A stretch of DNA of 64,000 nucleotides, from assembly GCA_029891385.1 (NCBI GenBank), contig CM057228.1:68897523-68961522 (forward strand). The letters are read 5' to 3'. The notes beneath the pieces were generated by a model that saw nothing but the letters and a program-made list of their open reading frames with translations, did no database searches and had not been told where the DNA came from. Below, in pieces: positions 35,280 to 47,575 of this stretch (position 1 is its first letter; each line of letters opens with the position of its first letter). Source of the DNA: Erythroxylum novogranatense (lineage: Eukaryota > Streptophyta > Magnoliopsida > Malpighiales > Erythroxylaceae). The translations under genes and the position numbers were made by a program.

Positions 35280-35865
35280 GTTGCACCTCTTTGTCGATGC
35301 TACGTGATGGGGATCGAAAGCATATTGTAAGCATCTAAAGGACAGTGATATGGATACTTGCTTTATGCTTGCCTCGATGTCACTAGAGCTGCAGGAGCAG
35401 CACGAGTCCATGGATGCTCACTCTATAGTATTTCATCTTAGGGAGCTGTTTGATGAGTAAGCTCGGTCTGAAAGGTTCGAGACCTCAAGGCTTCTCTTCA
35501 CAACAAAGATGGCTCCAGGGATATCTGCTGTGTAGGATACCCTGAAGATGAATGGCTATCAAGAGAGATAGCAAGTGCTAATGGTGGATGTTTCTTCTTC
35601 TAGTTCAAGGAAGAAAAAGGACAAGAAACCAAAGGGAAGTGCCATCAAGGAAAAACCAAAGAATCTGCCCCAAAAAGGATTTTGCTTTCATTGTGGCAAG
35701 ACTGGCCACTGGAGGCGAAATTGTAAAATCTATCTGGAGTCCTTGAAGCAGAAGAAGGCATCAGATGCCTCTACTTCTTCAAATATGTTTGTCATTGAGG
35801 TTAATACTATTCCTGATCCAAACATATCGGTATTTGATACCGGATGTGGCTCATACATATGAAAT
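35280..35865 (+). pseudogene. gag and protease start of the full-length copia
   Basis: Decayed gag sequence (HSIVFHLRELFDE, ERFETSRLLFTTKMAPG) leads into an open 95-codon stretch from 35575. That stretch has a lysine-rich linker, the knuckle FCFHCGKTGHWRRNCKIYL (C-x2-C-x4-H-x4-C, about 35683-35740) and the protease start VFDTGCGSYI with intact D-T-G (about 35827). Reading ends at a TGA just after. Earlier gag has stops and appears shortened. Confidence 0.85.
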
Positions 35866-36169
35866 GATATGTAGGGCCTCAGGGACAGTAGAAAGCTCAT
35901 AAAAGGAGAACTAGACCTTTGTGTAGGTAATGGAGCAAAAGTTGCTACATTAGCCGTAGACACTTATGTCTTGTTACTCCCTAGTGGGCTTATATTCAAA
36001 TTGGATGATTGACATTTTGTACCTGTTTTAAACAAAGAACATATTGTATGTTTTATATTTAATTAGAGCTGGTTTCCATTGGACTTTTAGTAGCAATGGT
36101 TGTTATATTAGTTGCAATGGAATGCTCTATGGTACTCGTACATTATGCAATTGAATTGACATATGAGAC

Positions 36170-36900
36170 ATGTCATATCCAATTATGAATGTCAATGATG
36201 CGGAAAGACATAATCGAGATAATTTAAAATCAACTTACTTATGGCATTGTCGGCTTGGCCATATAAATGAGATATGCATCGCTAAGCTCCATAAGAGTGA
36301 ATGTTTAGGGTCATTTGATTATGAATCATATGACACATGCGAATCTTGTTTATTAGGCAAGATGACTAAGTTATCCTTTAAAGGAAAGGGTAAACGAATG
36401 AATGGAATATTAGACCTAATACATTCGGATGTATGTGGTCCGATGTCCATCCATACCAGAAGTGGTTGTCTTTGCTTCATTACTTTTATCGGTGATTATT
36501 CACGATATAGGTATCTGTATCTGATGAGATACAAATCTGAAGCATTTGAATAGTTCAAATAATTCAGAAATTAAGTAGAAAACTAACTTGGTAAAAGTAT
36601 GCATACATTACGATCTGATCATGGTGGAAAATGCTTAGACCAATAGTTTTTGATTATCTCAGAGATAATGGGATTTTATCTCAGTATACTTCACCTTACA
36701 CGCCGCAGCACAATGGTGTGGCTGAAAGGAGAAATCGAACCTTGTTAGACATGGTGCGATTGATGATAGGTTTTGCAAAGTTTTGGGAATATGCGCTCGA
36801 GACAACTGTTTACTTGTTAAACAGAGTTCCATTAAAGACAGTTGTGGTTACTCCATATGGAGATATGGACTAACTGAAAGCCCTATCTTTCTCATCTGAA
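36170..36900 (+). pseudogene. GAG-pre-integrase and integrase core of the full-length copia
   Basis: LKSTYLWHCRLGHINE with CESCLLGKMTK is the HHCC finger (about 36230-36375). The core follows with LDLIHSDVCGPM, then TLRSDHGGKC and TPQHNGVAERRNRTLLDMV, so the DDE acidic residues can be traced across two frames (36170-36553 and 36631-36873). Stops near 36551 and a frameshift near 36600 inactivate it. Downstream sequence to 37440 is decayed linker. Confidence 0.88.
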
Positions 36901-37447
36901 AGTTTGGGATTGTCCTACTTACGTGAAGCGGACACAGTCAGATACATTTGATGTAAAAGCTGACAAGTGTTTGTTCGTGGAATATCAATTCTACCTTGCT
37001 TAGGAACAAAAGTTGTTTGTTTCCAAGCATGTTGTTTTCTTAAAGAAAGAGTTTCTTTTACAAGAGGACAGTGGGAGCAAAGTTGAACTTGGAGAAGTTC
37101 AAGATGCTCGAACAAACATAGATCAATGCTTTGAATCAAAGCTGTCACTCATATAGATGAGGTAACAGTTCAACCTTCTATTACACAAGAATTTCGTAGG
37201 TCATGTTAGATACGCTCTGTTCCTGAGAGATATGGATTTCTTGTGAGGAACAGAATGGCGTATTGCTCATACGAAATGATGCGCCTACTACCTATGAATA
37301 GGTTCTGAAAGGTTCAGAGTCTGGAACATGGCTTTATGCCATGAAATCTGAAATGGATTCCATGTATGAAAACCAAGTATGGACTTTGGTTGTTACACCT
37401 GAAGGATAAAACCCACAGGTGCAAAGGAGTTTTCGAAGAAAACCAAC

Positions 37448-37985
37448 ATGGATGGTAATTTGATTACCTATAAAGCAATGCTTCTGGTTAAAGGATTTCG
37501 TCACAGACAAAGAGTTGACTATGACAAGACCTTTAGCCCCGTAGCAATGCTTAAATCCATTAGGATACTCCTAGCCATTGCCACTCATTATGATTATGAG
37601 ATATGGCAAATGGATGTGAAGACAGCTTTCCTGAGAGGAAATCTACCCGAGGATGTGTATGACGCAACCTGAGGGCTTCACTTCCATCGATGGCGAAAAG
37701 GTATGCAAGCTTCAGAAATCCATGTTTGGATTGAAGCAAGCATCCAGGAGTTGGATTATCCGTTTTGATGAGGTACTCAAAGAGTTTGGTTTCTCACAAA
37801 ATTCGGATGATCATTGTGTGTATAAGAAGGTTAATGGGACTGCAATCGTATTCCTTGTGTTGTATGTAGATGACATACTGTTACTGAGAAACGATGTCTC
37901 TATGCTACAATCAATTAAAATTTGGTTGTCCAATCAATTTGCGATGAAAGACCTTGGTAAAGCGACTTATATCCTTGGGATATAG
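37448..37985 (+). pseudogene. Reverse transcriptase of the full-length copia
   Basis: The first frame (37448-37672) gives KAMLLVKGFRHRQRVDYDKT, FSPVAMLKSIRILLAIATHY and IWQMDVKTAFLRGNLPEDVY. A frameshift near 37660 leads to TQPEGFTSIDGEKVCKLQKS and LYVDDILLLRNDVSML, with the YVDD catalytic box at about 37860-37871, and to DLGKATYILGI before a stop. Confidence 0.93.
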
Positions 37986-38049
37986 ATTTATAGAGATAAA
38001 TCAAAAGGTTGCTTGGTCTTTCACAATCATCGTACATAGAAGAGATGCT

Positions 38050-38600
38050 AAAGAGGTTTAGCATGGAACAATGCTATATGACGAGGCACGATGTATCGTA
38101 TGCTCTAAGTGTTACGGCGGATACCAATCGGATCTGGTGAGGTCATCGAGTAGTATCAAGAATATCCTCAAGTACTTGCGAAGCACTAAGGATGTTTTCT
38201 TGAACTATGGAGATGGAAATCTCCAAGTGAGCGGGCATTCAGATGCTAGTATTTAATCTGATAAGGATGATTCTGAATCACAATCAGGTTATATACATTC
38301 ACACTGAATAGCGTGGCGGTCAGTTGGAAAAATTCCAAACAAGAGAGGACCGCTGATTCATCAACCGAGGCAGAGTACATTGCCGCATGAGATGCGCAAA
38401 GGAAGCGGTTTGGATCAAGAAGTTCATTACTGAACTTGATCTGGTCCCTAGCTGTGATGGGCCCATAGGATTGTATTGTGATACAATAGGGCTAGTGCAC
38501 AGGCAAAGGAACCAAGGTCTTATCGACGATCCGAACTCGTGCTTACCGATTCGGAGATCATTAGTCGAGATGATATCTCGATAGAGAGAATTCCACGAGC
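38050..38600 (+). pseudogene. RNase H of the full-length copia (remnant)
   Basis: IKNILKYLRSTKDVFLNYGD and GHSDASI, then in another frame EAVWIKKFITELDLVP and GPIGLYCDT, trace copia RNase H (LYCDNxxA, SKEAVWLRxF). Several stops and frame changes are present. The purine tract and 3' LTR follow about 100 bp later. Confidence 0.85.
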
Positions 38601-38711
38601 AAAGTGTTGTTGTTCGTTGACAAAGCCATTGTCACGGAGAATTGTGATTCTCATGGACTCGCTTATGGTATTAGATACTAAGGCGATTGGCTTTAGGTCA
38701 AGTGGGAGATT

Positions 38712-40058
38712 TGTAAGTGATAAGTCGACTTGTACCATGTGTAAGTCGACTTACACATGTTTAGTACCGATAAGTCGACTTGTTCATTGGATAAGTCGAC
38801 TTGTTCAAATCGATTGTTTATTTGCGCCCTAAAGGCAATCCCTTTAGCGCTTTTATTCAAAGTCGTGTGCGGACTTTATGAATAAATAAAGAAAAGGCAT
38901 TATTCATTAATTTGATATTCATAAACATTGTTTATGAATTGATTTGATCTTTAATCAAATTAATAAAGTCCATGATATATGACATAGCATGAAGGAAATT
39001 ATGATGTGATCATACTACCGAGATTCCTATCATGTGCAATTATGTCAAGATATCTAAATTCTCCTAGTCATAGGATTAATGAGACCGACATCATTAATCC
39101 GGATAGACTAGCACATGTCATATTCTTGATTGGATCAGCGGTGGATCTCGAAGCGTAAATATGAGATATTTAGAATTGACATGTGGATGCTTACTAGCGG
39201 TAGTAAGTTCATTGGATGACTGTCATGAGATCATCACATGGATATCTTATCTAAGTGTCGGTGATAATCTCATCATAGCAATGGTGCAAGTATCCTTAGA
39301 CTTGAGGTACTCGAGGATATCTTGAATCTTGATCCTGCTTTGACTCCATTCCTTGTTGCCTTCGGAGGTAACTCATAGGTGGTGCTTGGAGTACAGCTTG
39401 AGGTATTCAAGATAATTGAGTAGCCAATAAAGGATTCACCACTTCGGATTAGCGAAGAGATACCCATAGCCTCTTGTCGGGATCATTACTAAGGTTGGCA
39501 AGATGTATGTCATGAAGAGTATCTTCATTGACATATAAAGTAATGAGTCCCGTGACGAGAACCGATATCACTGGGCTAGACTCGGTCTAGTGAGAGTTGA
39601 CACTTTGACCATACTCATAACCAAGTGGGGTATAGGATGGTGAAAGGACGAATTGCACAGTAATTGTCTCATGGAAGGGTTTGTGATCCGGTTCGTGATG
39701 AATACATCAAACCGATTACTTTCCGGTCAATTGGGGTCATGATGTGTTGCTAGATACCGCTCATGACTTGCTCGATTAATTGTTAATCTAAGTGGCCAAC
39801 ATAACCGGAACCTAAAGGGTCACACGATAAGAGTGTTTCAGAGAATCGTAAAATAGTAATTGGACGAGTTCCAATTATGGAGAGCAAATGGATTAAATGG
39901 ATCCCGATGAGATCGAGATATGTCCCGATGAGTTCGCGACATCAATATTGCTAAGAAAGGTTTAGAGTCGCTTTTGATCGGGGCCGAGAGGCCGGTAGGA
40001 CCGACCCAGTTTGTTGGACCTCTTCAACAATATATATATATATATATATGATTAATTA

Positions 40059-40125
<67 letters not shown>

Positions 40126-40657
40126 ACGTGGATGGAGAGGAAGCTTAATTTGGATAATATATAAATATATATATAAGAGGCTAACGTGGGCAAGATGACT
40201 CACCATTAGCTTTTAAGTCTTTTAATTGTTAAAAGACAAAAGGAATGAGTAAGACGAGTCCAGATGATGATCGTGGCTTTTGAGTTAGAAGATGAAATGG
40301 TTTTGAGAAAACCTATAAGAAATTTGTTTCTCTCATCATCGAAAAAAAGCTCTCCTTCATCTCATCTCTTCAAGTTTTCTCCAAGTCTTCTCCATCAACG
40401 TTGATCCAAGCTCTCCAGGACTGAGGTAGGCTCTAGCAGGCTTTAATCTGTTCTAGCTATTCTCGGGTCAAAGGGGTTTGACTCGGTTAGATTTTCTGAT
40501 CTCTGCGTGGATACCTTTAGAGATAGTCTCTTTTGGCTATTTAGGTTGATGTCTTCATACCGATACCTGAATCCTGGGTTTCGGGAAAGTCCCGGGAAAA
40601 TTTTTTTTTGTTTTCCGCTGCCGGTACATGTGATGTACCTCCCGGGATTTTCCTACA
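38712..40657 (+). repeat. 3' LTR of the full-length copia (1946 bp)
   Basis: It starts TGTAAGTGATAAGTCGAC and ends TTTTCCTACA. The AT microsatellite at about 40030-40120 is much longer than in the 5' LTR (about 32448-32500). A purine tract directly precedes it. Confidence 0.93.
40030..40122. repeat. (AT)n microsatellite in the copia 3' LTR
   Basis: Two AT runs separated by GATTAATTAATTA, the second about 66 bp long. The corresponding part of the 5' LTR is much shorter. Confidence 0.95.
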
Positions 40658-41399
40658 CTAACTTCATTTTGAGATTGATTCTTGAATCATTTATTGATCT
40701 ATTTGTTTTTTATGTTAATGATATTGTTGGGTGTTGAATTGTTTATGGTTTTTTCATACTTCGATAACAAATCAAGAGATTGAATTGTTAGTAACATAAT
40801 TAGGTTGGGTAACAAGAATTAACAACCAAATAGATCACATAAATATCAAATCGGTAATTATACGAAGAGAGATCTTATGTGAGGACCCAATTATCTACTA
40901 GATTGCTTAAGAACTAATTGGAGACTTAGCTTGTATTTTTATTGAGAAATTGCAAAACTGGAATTTCATATTCAATTAAGGGTTATTAACTAGGGTTTAA
41001 TGATTAGATCTTGAGAGAAATCAACCTTTTAGAGATTTAAGACTGATACCAATTACATCAAAAGTGATTCGGGTAACAAAATGATGATAGATAAATCTCA
41101 GCTTCTCATAATTGTTTGATCTTGTCTTGTTGCGATATCTAAATTGTTAAGTTGTTATGCTCTATTTTGATTTACTTTTATTGATTTCAAAATTTTAATT
41201 TTAATCAATCCATACTCGATTGCTTAATTTTCTGTTCGGTTTATTTCATTTTAATTCATGTTTTTGCAATCTTAGATAAAGTTAGGATTCAATTAGTTTT
41301 ATCTAATTCGTAGTGGGATCAACACCTCGATTACTATGCTTTATGATCCATATACTTGCAAAACATTCAGAGTTTTTAAAAAGTAAAACGTGTTCAACA

Positions 41400-44125
41400 A
41401 GTTTTTGATGTTGTTACTGGAGATTTTAGTTTATGACTTTTTGAATTCCTTTGTTTTAAAGAATTATTGCCCTTTCTTACAATTGTGGTACCCGATTATT
41501 AGAAATTAAAAAAAAAGAGAAGGAAGTTTGGGCTCAAAGTTGAAGACATATCAATTTGGATATCACAAGGCAATTATGAAGAATCCAAAAAGTTAAATGC
41601 CAAGAAGAAATAGAAAGAACGATGATAGAGGAAATACAGCATGGGGAGTAAAGGACCCTTACAAACTTCAATAAGGCACAATTTGGTCAGGCAAGTAATC
41701 ATTTGTATTTGAGCACTTACAATGCAGGGTGGTAGAACCGTCCAAATATCTTTTGTCTAATAATGCACAAATTCAAATGGGATTTCAAGGCCCGACCGAA
41801 TTTTAGCAAACTGAGTATAGTTCATGGGATTCAAAATTGGACAAGATTATAAGTTTGGATGAGGCCCAAAAGAGGTTAAAAGCAAAGTTCAAAGAAGTAA
41901 TAGAAGATTATGCCTCTTATATTCACAACCTAGAGATTCAAATAGGCCAGCTTACTAATGAATTATGTAAGAGAAGTGTGAAAAGCTTTATATGTTGAAA
42001 GTAAATTCAAGAGAGCAATTTAAAGCTATGACATTTAGGAGTGAGAAAGAGCTAAAAAAACCAATAGAAAAATAAGCTGAACCCTACCTTGTAGAAGACG
42101 AAAGAGGATGAAGAGAAGAATGAAGTCCCTCCATACATTCCTCTTTCACCTTATCCACCAAAAATACTATTCCCACAAAGACTTCAGAACGACTTAAATG
42201 TACCAATTGCAAAGTTCATGGAAAAGCTAAAGAAATGACAAATTTACTTGTCTTTTGTGAAAGTGATAAAATGCAGGCCTAAGTATGCGAAATTTCTTAA
42301 AGACATATTATCTGCCAAGTGAACTTGGGATGATAATTAAACAGTAGCCATGATAGAAACCTCCAGCTTCTTAATTACTAATCATAATGATGCCCTTATA
42401 GTTGACAAATCTAGGAAGCTTTACAATAACCTGTGTAGTTGGTAATTTAAAGATTTCAAAATGTTTATGCAACCTAGGCCCAAGTATAAACCTTACACCT
42501 TTGTCAACTTTTAGGAAACTAGGGCTAAGAGATGTGAAGCCAACATTTATGCATATTTAGTTGGTAGATCAGTTGATAAAGAAATTGTTTTGCGTGGGGA
42601 GGATGTACCTATAAAAGTAGACAAGTTTATCATTCCTGTGTATTTTGTCATGCTAAACTTTAAAGAGGATCGTAACTATCCGCTAATCCTTGGTTTACCA
42701 TTTTTGATCACTGAAAAAGCTTTGGTAGATGTCCATAAAGACAACCTCATTCTTTAGATTGGAGATGAACAAGTGAATTCCAACATGAATAAGTTATTAA
42801 AGAATCTGAAGGGTAGTAGCTCATTCATAAGATTGATAAAGTTGAATCTTTAAAAGAGCTAGAGGAAGAAGAGTAGATGATAACAGAGATTGAGTTTAAT
42901 GAATATAAGGAAGTCTCTGTTCAAGAAATTGAAGAAGAAGAGAATGAAGAATAAAGGATACAAAAAATAGAAGTTAAAGAAGGTACGAAAGTCTATGTTC
43001 ATGAAGTGAAAGAAGAAGAGAAGACGGGGGTGATTGAGGAAGAACATGAACAACTCTCCCTTTTATAGGATTGTTGGATTCAATAGAAGATTTAAAGAGT
43101 TTTGTTATTCCCTATTTCATTGACAGTTTGTTAGTAAAAAGAACATTATTGAACTTAACTGAATTTTTAATTTTATCAATATTGTCCTTTTGATTATCTT
43201 GCAATTTGTAGCTTATTTACAGAATATGAAAATTGAAATTGGACAACACCGGTAGAAGTAAGCCACTCATAATTAACCCAGGTTGAGTGTGGAAGGAAGA
43301 GAACTAATTGTTACTTGGGAGGCAACCCAAAAACTAGTAAGTTTTATTTTGATTTTATTTTATTACTTTATTTTGTAAGGAGTTAATTACTAGAACTTTA
43401 TGGCCATAAGTATATCCAAATTCCTTCACCAACACTATCACCACCTTAATCTCCATGACAGGTTTATGTTCTAACCCTTATCTTAATCTTTTTATTTTTG
43501 TCTTTCTTTTCATTCTATTTCATTCCCCCTTATGTGTTGTTTGTTTTTGTCATATTGAGAATAATGTGTTGTCCAAGTGGGGGGAGGTGTGCATTATATT
43601 TTCTTTATTATGAGTTTGAATTTTGCATATCGTATGTTAGTTTTTTGTTTAGGTTTTCATGGTGTGAATTGTGTGAATGTGTCAATTGCTAAGACTTATT
43701 AGCTTTAAACACATTCTTCTAAATTGTAAAGATTTATTAGCTTGTGTAATTCATCATAAACATTTGCCTTCACATCAAAAGACTAGGTCCACGTTAAATA
43801 AAATTAACAAAATGGTATTTAATAAATAAATCCTACCGATCTTTGAGAATAACATGATATTTCAAGAAAAAAAATACTTAGTGATGTTTGCAATTTCAAT
43901 TGACTACTTATTATCAATGTGTGTATGCAAGTGCTGAGGGTGAGTGAATATGATGTTAAGGTATTGATTAGTTTGTATATTTAGTCCAAAGTGCTTAGCC
44001 ACATATTGAATAAGTTAATAAGTTGGAATAACTTAAAGGATTGTATTTGAGGCTAAATAGTTTCGTGAACTTAGATGTCATTATATCATTATTGCATATG
44101 CATGAATGTATGTATTATTGTTTGG
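41400..44125 (+). pseudogene. Internal region of the Athila-derived element with gag/protease relic
   Basis: Around 42120-42440, PPYIPLSPYPPKILFPQRLQ and KYAKFLKDIL, separated by stops, match the Athila gag end (P-P-F-P-Q-R-L ... Y-A-K-F-M-K-D-I-L). Around 42590-42770, EDVPIKVDKFIIPVYFVMLN followed by EDRNYPLILGLPFL and ALVDVHKDNL match the Athila protease region. No RT, RNase H or integrase follows. AAGTGGGGGGAGGTGTGCA (about 43576) is the usual motif of the Athila 3' untranslated region. Everything is heavily mutated. Confidence 0.8.
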
Positions 44126-46637
44126 TGTTGTAGTTAACATTATGTTTTGGTATGTGTTTTAGTGTGTTTTCAGGTGTTAATTAGATGATTTACACATGTT
44201 TAGGTTTAGAATTATATTAATGTGATTTTTATGTTCTTAAGTGTTTTGTGGGTTAGAGCAATATATTGAACTTTAATTTTGTGAGCTAGAGGTGTTTTGA
44301 TGTGTTTGTTAATGTATGAACTCAGATGAAGAAGATTGAAGGAAGATAGAGAAAGCTTGGACAAAAGGAACAAGGTCAAGATCGTGACATGCCTGTCATA
44401 ATCGTGACAGAAGGTCTCCCCCATGGTCACAATCGTAATAGATGCACGACAAACTCGAAGATCTCCTTTTGTTTTCATTTCTGAAGGGTCTTTTTGGATT
44501 TTTTGACTTGGATAAAACCTATTTTTTGCCCTAAATAGCCACAACACTATATAAGATCATTAAATGACCGTAATCAAGGGAGCCTCCATCTTTCCACTTT
44601 GGGAGATGGGACAAGGAAGAGAGAAGGAGCTGTTACTGTCTAGCCATTTCAGTGATCGATTCCAATTTATTTCTACAATCCTCTTGTTCTTTATTTCTTC
44701 TAATGTATAATTTGGATATGAGGATGTTAAATATATTGTTAAGGACGTTCTAACTTCATTTAGGCCTTGTTTGGTTTGATGTTAATTAATAGAATAGAAT
44801 GGAACGAAATGAAATAGAACGGAGTGGTTTATAATAAAATGAAATGTAATATAGTAAAAAGTTACTTGAAAGGGATGAAAAGGTTCATAATGTAATGTAG
44901 TAAAATGTTGTTCGAAAGATGGATGGAATAAAATGTAATATATAATAAATGACTTTTATACCCTTATATTAAAATCATTGTTGCAGGAGGTTTATTATTT
45001 TATTATTAATTATATAAAAATATTGGTATTAATTATTTAATTTATTTTATTTTATTTTACGTGATTTATATTTAAAAATTATTTATATTTTATTTATATA
45101 AAATATATACAAACAATTAAAGAATAATTTGTTATATTTTCATTAATAAAAATTTTATTAAATTTTTATTTTATTATTAATTATATAAAATTATTATTAA
45201 TTATATAAAATGAGAAATAAATTTATTTATATATTTATTTATATAGAAATATATACAAACAATTAAAGAATAATTTTAAAATACATTTTCTATTTTCATT
45301 AATAAAATTTTATTTATTTTTATTAATTATATACAATTATTATTAATTATATAAAATATTATTATTAATTATTTAATAAATTTTACTATATTAAATTTTG
45401 ACTTATATTTTAAAATATTTTTATATTTTATTTATATAGAAATATATACAAACAAGAATAATTTTTAGTATATTTTTATTAATGAGAAATAAAAATATAT
45501 AAAAATTATTAATTAATTGTTTCTATATATTTCTATATAAATAAAATAAATAAATATAAAATTTTATTGTATTATTAAATATATATAAATTATTATTAAT
45601 GATATAAAATATCATTATTAATTATTTAATAAAATTTATTATATTAAATATTATTATATTCTATTTAATATATTAATATTATGATTTGTTCGAGTTAGTA
45701 TTAAAAAGAATTATTGAAGGTATATTAGGTAGTATGTATTTATTAGTTTACGTTCTATCCTAAACCCTCCGAATCGAAGATTTCTTATTTTCACTGTTTA
45801 TGATAGAATAGAACGTAATATGAAACCCTCAGCTTCCATCCTATTCCATTTCATTCCATTATGAAACCTTCAAACAAACGACGAAAGTATGTTACGTTCC
45901 GTCCCCTTCCATCCCAAACCATCCAACCAAACAAGGCCTTAGGGATTGATTCTTGAATCATTATGTGATCTATTTGCTTTTGATGTTAATGAAATTGTTG
46001 GGTGTTGTGATGTTTGTGATTTTTGCATACTTCAATAACAAATCGAGAGATTGAATCAATAGTAACATGATCAGGTTCGGTTATGAGAATTAACAACCTA
46101 ATAGATCATATAAACATCAAATAATTAATTATACGAAGAGAGATCTTGTGTGATGACCTGATTGTTTATTAGATTGATTAAGAACTAGCTAGAGATGTAG
46201 GATGTTTTTGTTAATTGAGAATAGATTCAATCAAAGGTTATTAACTAGGGTTTAATGACTAGATCTTGAGAGCGAATAATGAACTTTTTGCAGATTTAAG
46301 ATCGATACCAATTACGTCAAAAGCAATTAGGGTAGAAAAATGATGACAGATAAATCTCATCTTCTTATAATAGTTTGATCAAGTCCTGTTGCGATATCTC
46401 AACTATTAAGTGGTTATGCTCCATTTTGATTTGCTTGTGTTAATTTTGGAATTTTAATTTCAATCAATCTATACTCAATTGCTTAATTTTATATTTAGTT
46501 TTATTTTCATTTTAATTCACATTTTTGCAACCTTATACAAAGTTCAATTCAAATAGTTTTAGCTAATTTGTTGTAAGTTTACGATTAGTACACTTACAAA
46601 ACATTAAGGATTTTATAGAAGTAAAACTTGCTTAACA
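44126..46637 (+). repeat. LTR-B of the Athila-derived element, split by a MITE
   Basis: The first part 44126-44762 starts TGTTGTAG; the second part 45942-46637 ends TGCTTAACA. It aligns along its length with LTR-A. The palindromic repeat region is present but decayed (GTCAAGATCGTGAC at about 44386). Confidence 0.88.
44760..45941. mobile_element. Harbinger/Tourist-type MITE (44763-45938)
   Basis: The inverted ends are GGCCTTGTTTGG and CCAAACAAGGCC, with TTA on both sides (44760-44762, 45939-45941), the 3-bp TWA target of PIF/Harbinger elements. Complementarity extends inward (GAATAGAATGGAACGAAATG against CATTTCATTCC-type sequence). The 1176-bp body is extremely AT-rich with no ORF. A phrase near ATATACAAACAATTAAAGAATAA recurs at about 45106, 45252 and 45446, so the interior holds about three diverged repeat units. 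Confidence 0.88.
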
Positions 46638-46984
46638 ATACCTTAAGAATCTCTACGATCCAATTAATCAACAATATAATCACATGGCAAATAATCAATC
46701 GATAAAGGGTTTAGGGAGATTCAAAACCTAGGTACTAATTATCTAATATTGGTAATTAATTTAGTGTCGCCAATTCTTTACTTTAAATGGTGTTGCTTGT
46801 TTACTTTAATTGTTTAATTTTAGTTTCATTAATTCAACCACAATCAATCTGTAAGCTAGATGATAGAATAACAGTAATTATTAGTACTTACCGTCCTCGT
46901 GGGATTGACTCATAGTTGTTGATATTAGCTACAACTACACTGTGCACTTACGGTTATTACATAATTGACCGACTCTCAAATAGG

Positions 46985-47575
46985 TCTAATCAATATATGT
47001 TTAAATAAAAATACCAAGGAAGAAATGTAATTATTTTATAAAGTTATTCATGATTAGTTTTTCCTTTTAAAGTTGTATGGAATGAATAATTTGAGTATAA
47101 TGCATATAAGGTAAATGTTGTTTTGAAGGGTTACCACTTATGTTTATAATGTATTGTTTGGCATCGATTATACGAGTGATCCATTCTAATTCCTGATGAA
47201 TGTTGTGGTGTAAGAGCTTGAATCTAAATTGTGAATCATAGTTTTTGCATTTATCATAACTAAAGCTTTGAGTGAATGTTGGTTTTTACACTTGATGTTA
47301 TATTGGGTGTTTTTTTACTTCACTAGGCTTAAGGACTTTTATGCTACATTACTCAAATATATCTCACCATAACCTTCGCCTATATTACAACCTTAGAAAT
47401 GACCCAAGCTCAATTCTTGTTAGCGGACTTTACACTCTACCTATATTAAAAATTCTAATAATCCTTATCAACTATAAAATGGATGTAAACAAAAAAAGGA
47501 AAATTAATCACAAAATTCAAGAAACAGATACGTAATGCATGTAAGTAAAAGACATCATTGTGGTATTTAGAAGTT
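46985..47575. other. Intergenic sequence next to the host gene
   Basis: AT-rich, with no recognised gene, RNA or repeat. It may be Athila flank or true intergenic sequence. Confidence 0.5.

Larger units (their letters stand above)
31114..40657 (+). mobile_element. Full-length Ty1/copia retrotransposon (9544 bp), decayed
   Basis: It is flanked by CTAAC. The 5' LTR is 31114-33035, the PBS 33037-33048, the coding relics 35000-38600, the purine tract AAGTGGGAGATT ends at 38711, and the 3' LTR is 38712-40657. The domain order is gag, protease, integrase, RT, RNase H, as in copia. Frameshifts and stops occur in every domain. Gag ending CFHCGKTGHWRRNCKIYL and the nearly 2-kb LTR suggest an Angela-like lineage, which I hold loosely. 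Confidence 0.92.
30463..41399 (+). repeat. LTR-A of the Athila-derived element, split by copia
   Basis: The first part 30463-31113 starts TGATAGTTTTAG. The second part 40663-41399 ends GTGTTCAACA. CTAAC is duplicated around the copia insertion (31109-31113 and 40658-40662). The perfect palindrome GTCACGATCGTGAC lies at about 30721-30734, with diverged copies near 30750 and 30772. Total about 1388 bp without the insert. Confidence 0.88.
30463..46637 (+). mobile_element. Athila-derived non-autonomous element with two LTRs (nested inserts included)
   Basis: ATACC occurs at 30458-30462 and 46638-46642. LTR-A is 30463-31113 plus 40663-41399; LTR-B is 44126-44762 plus 45942-46637. The internal region 41400-44125 keeps only gag/protease relics and lacks RT, RNase H and integrase. 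After LTR-A comes AGTTTTTGATGTTGTTACTGG, a decayed form of the Athila primer-binding region TTTTTGGCGCCGTTGCCGG, with C-to-T and G-to-A type changes. Both LTRs carry a TATA-like CTATATAAG (about 30892 and 44547) and a GTCACGATCGTGAC-type repeat. Confidence 0.87.
29519..46979 (+). repeat. Athila-type LTR split by a 16-kb insertion (29519-30462 and 46643-46979)
   Basis: The left part (944 bp) starts TGATTAATTG. The right part (337 bp) has TACCGTCCTCGTGGGATTGA and TGTGCACTTACGG, the usual end section of Athila LTRs. Together they make about 1.28 kb. ATAGG lies before the start (29514-29518) and at 46980-46984, which would make it a solo LTR. The Athila-like internal sequence to its left instead suggests a 3' LTR. 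The inserted element is bounded by ATACC on both sides. Confidence 0.6.

Noticed and set aside
29519..46979. Reading the split Athila LTR firmly as a solo LTR with ATAGG duplications
   Set aside because: The right copy fits only if the LTR ends with one extra A, and Athila-like internal sequence lies directly to the left; a 3' LTR is equally likely, so only moderate confidence is given.
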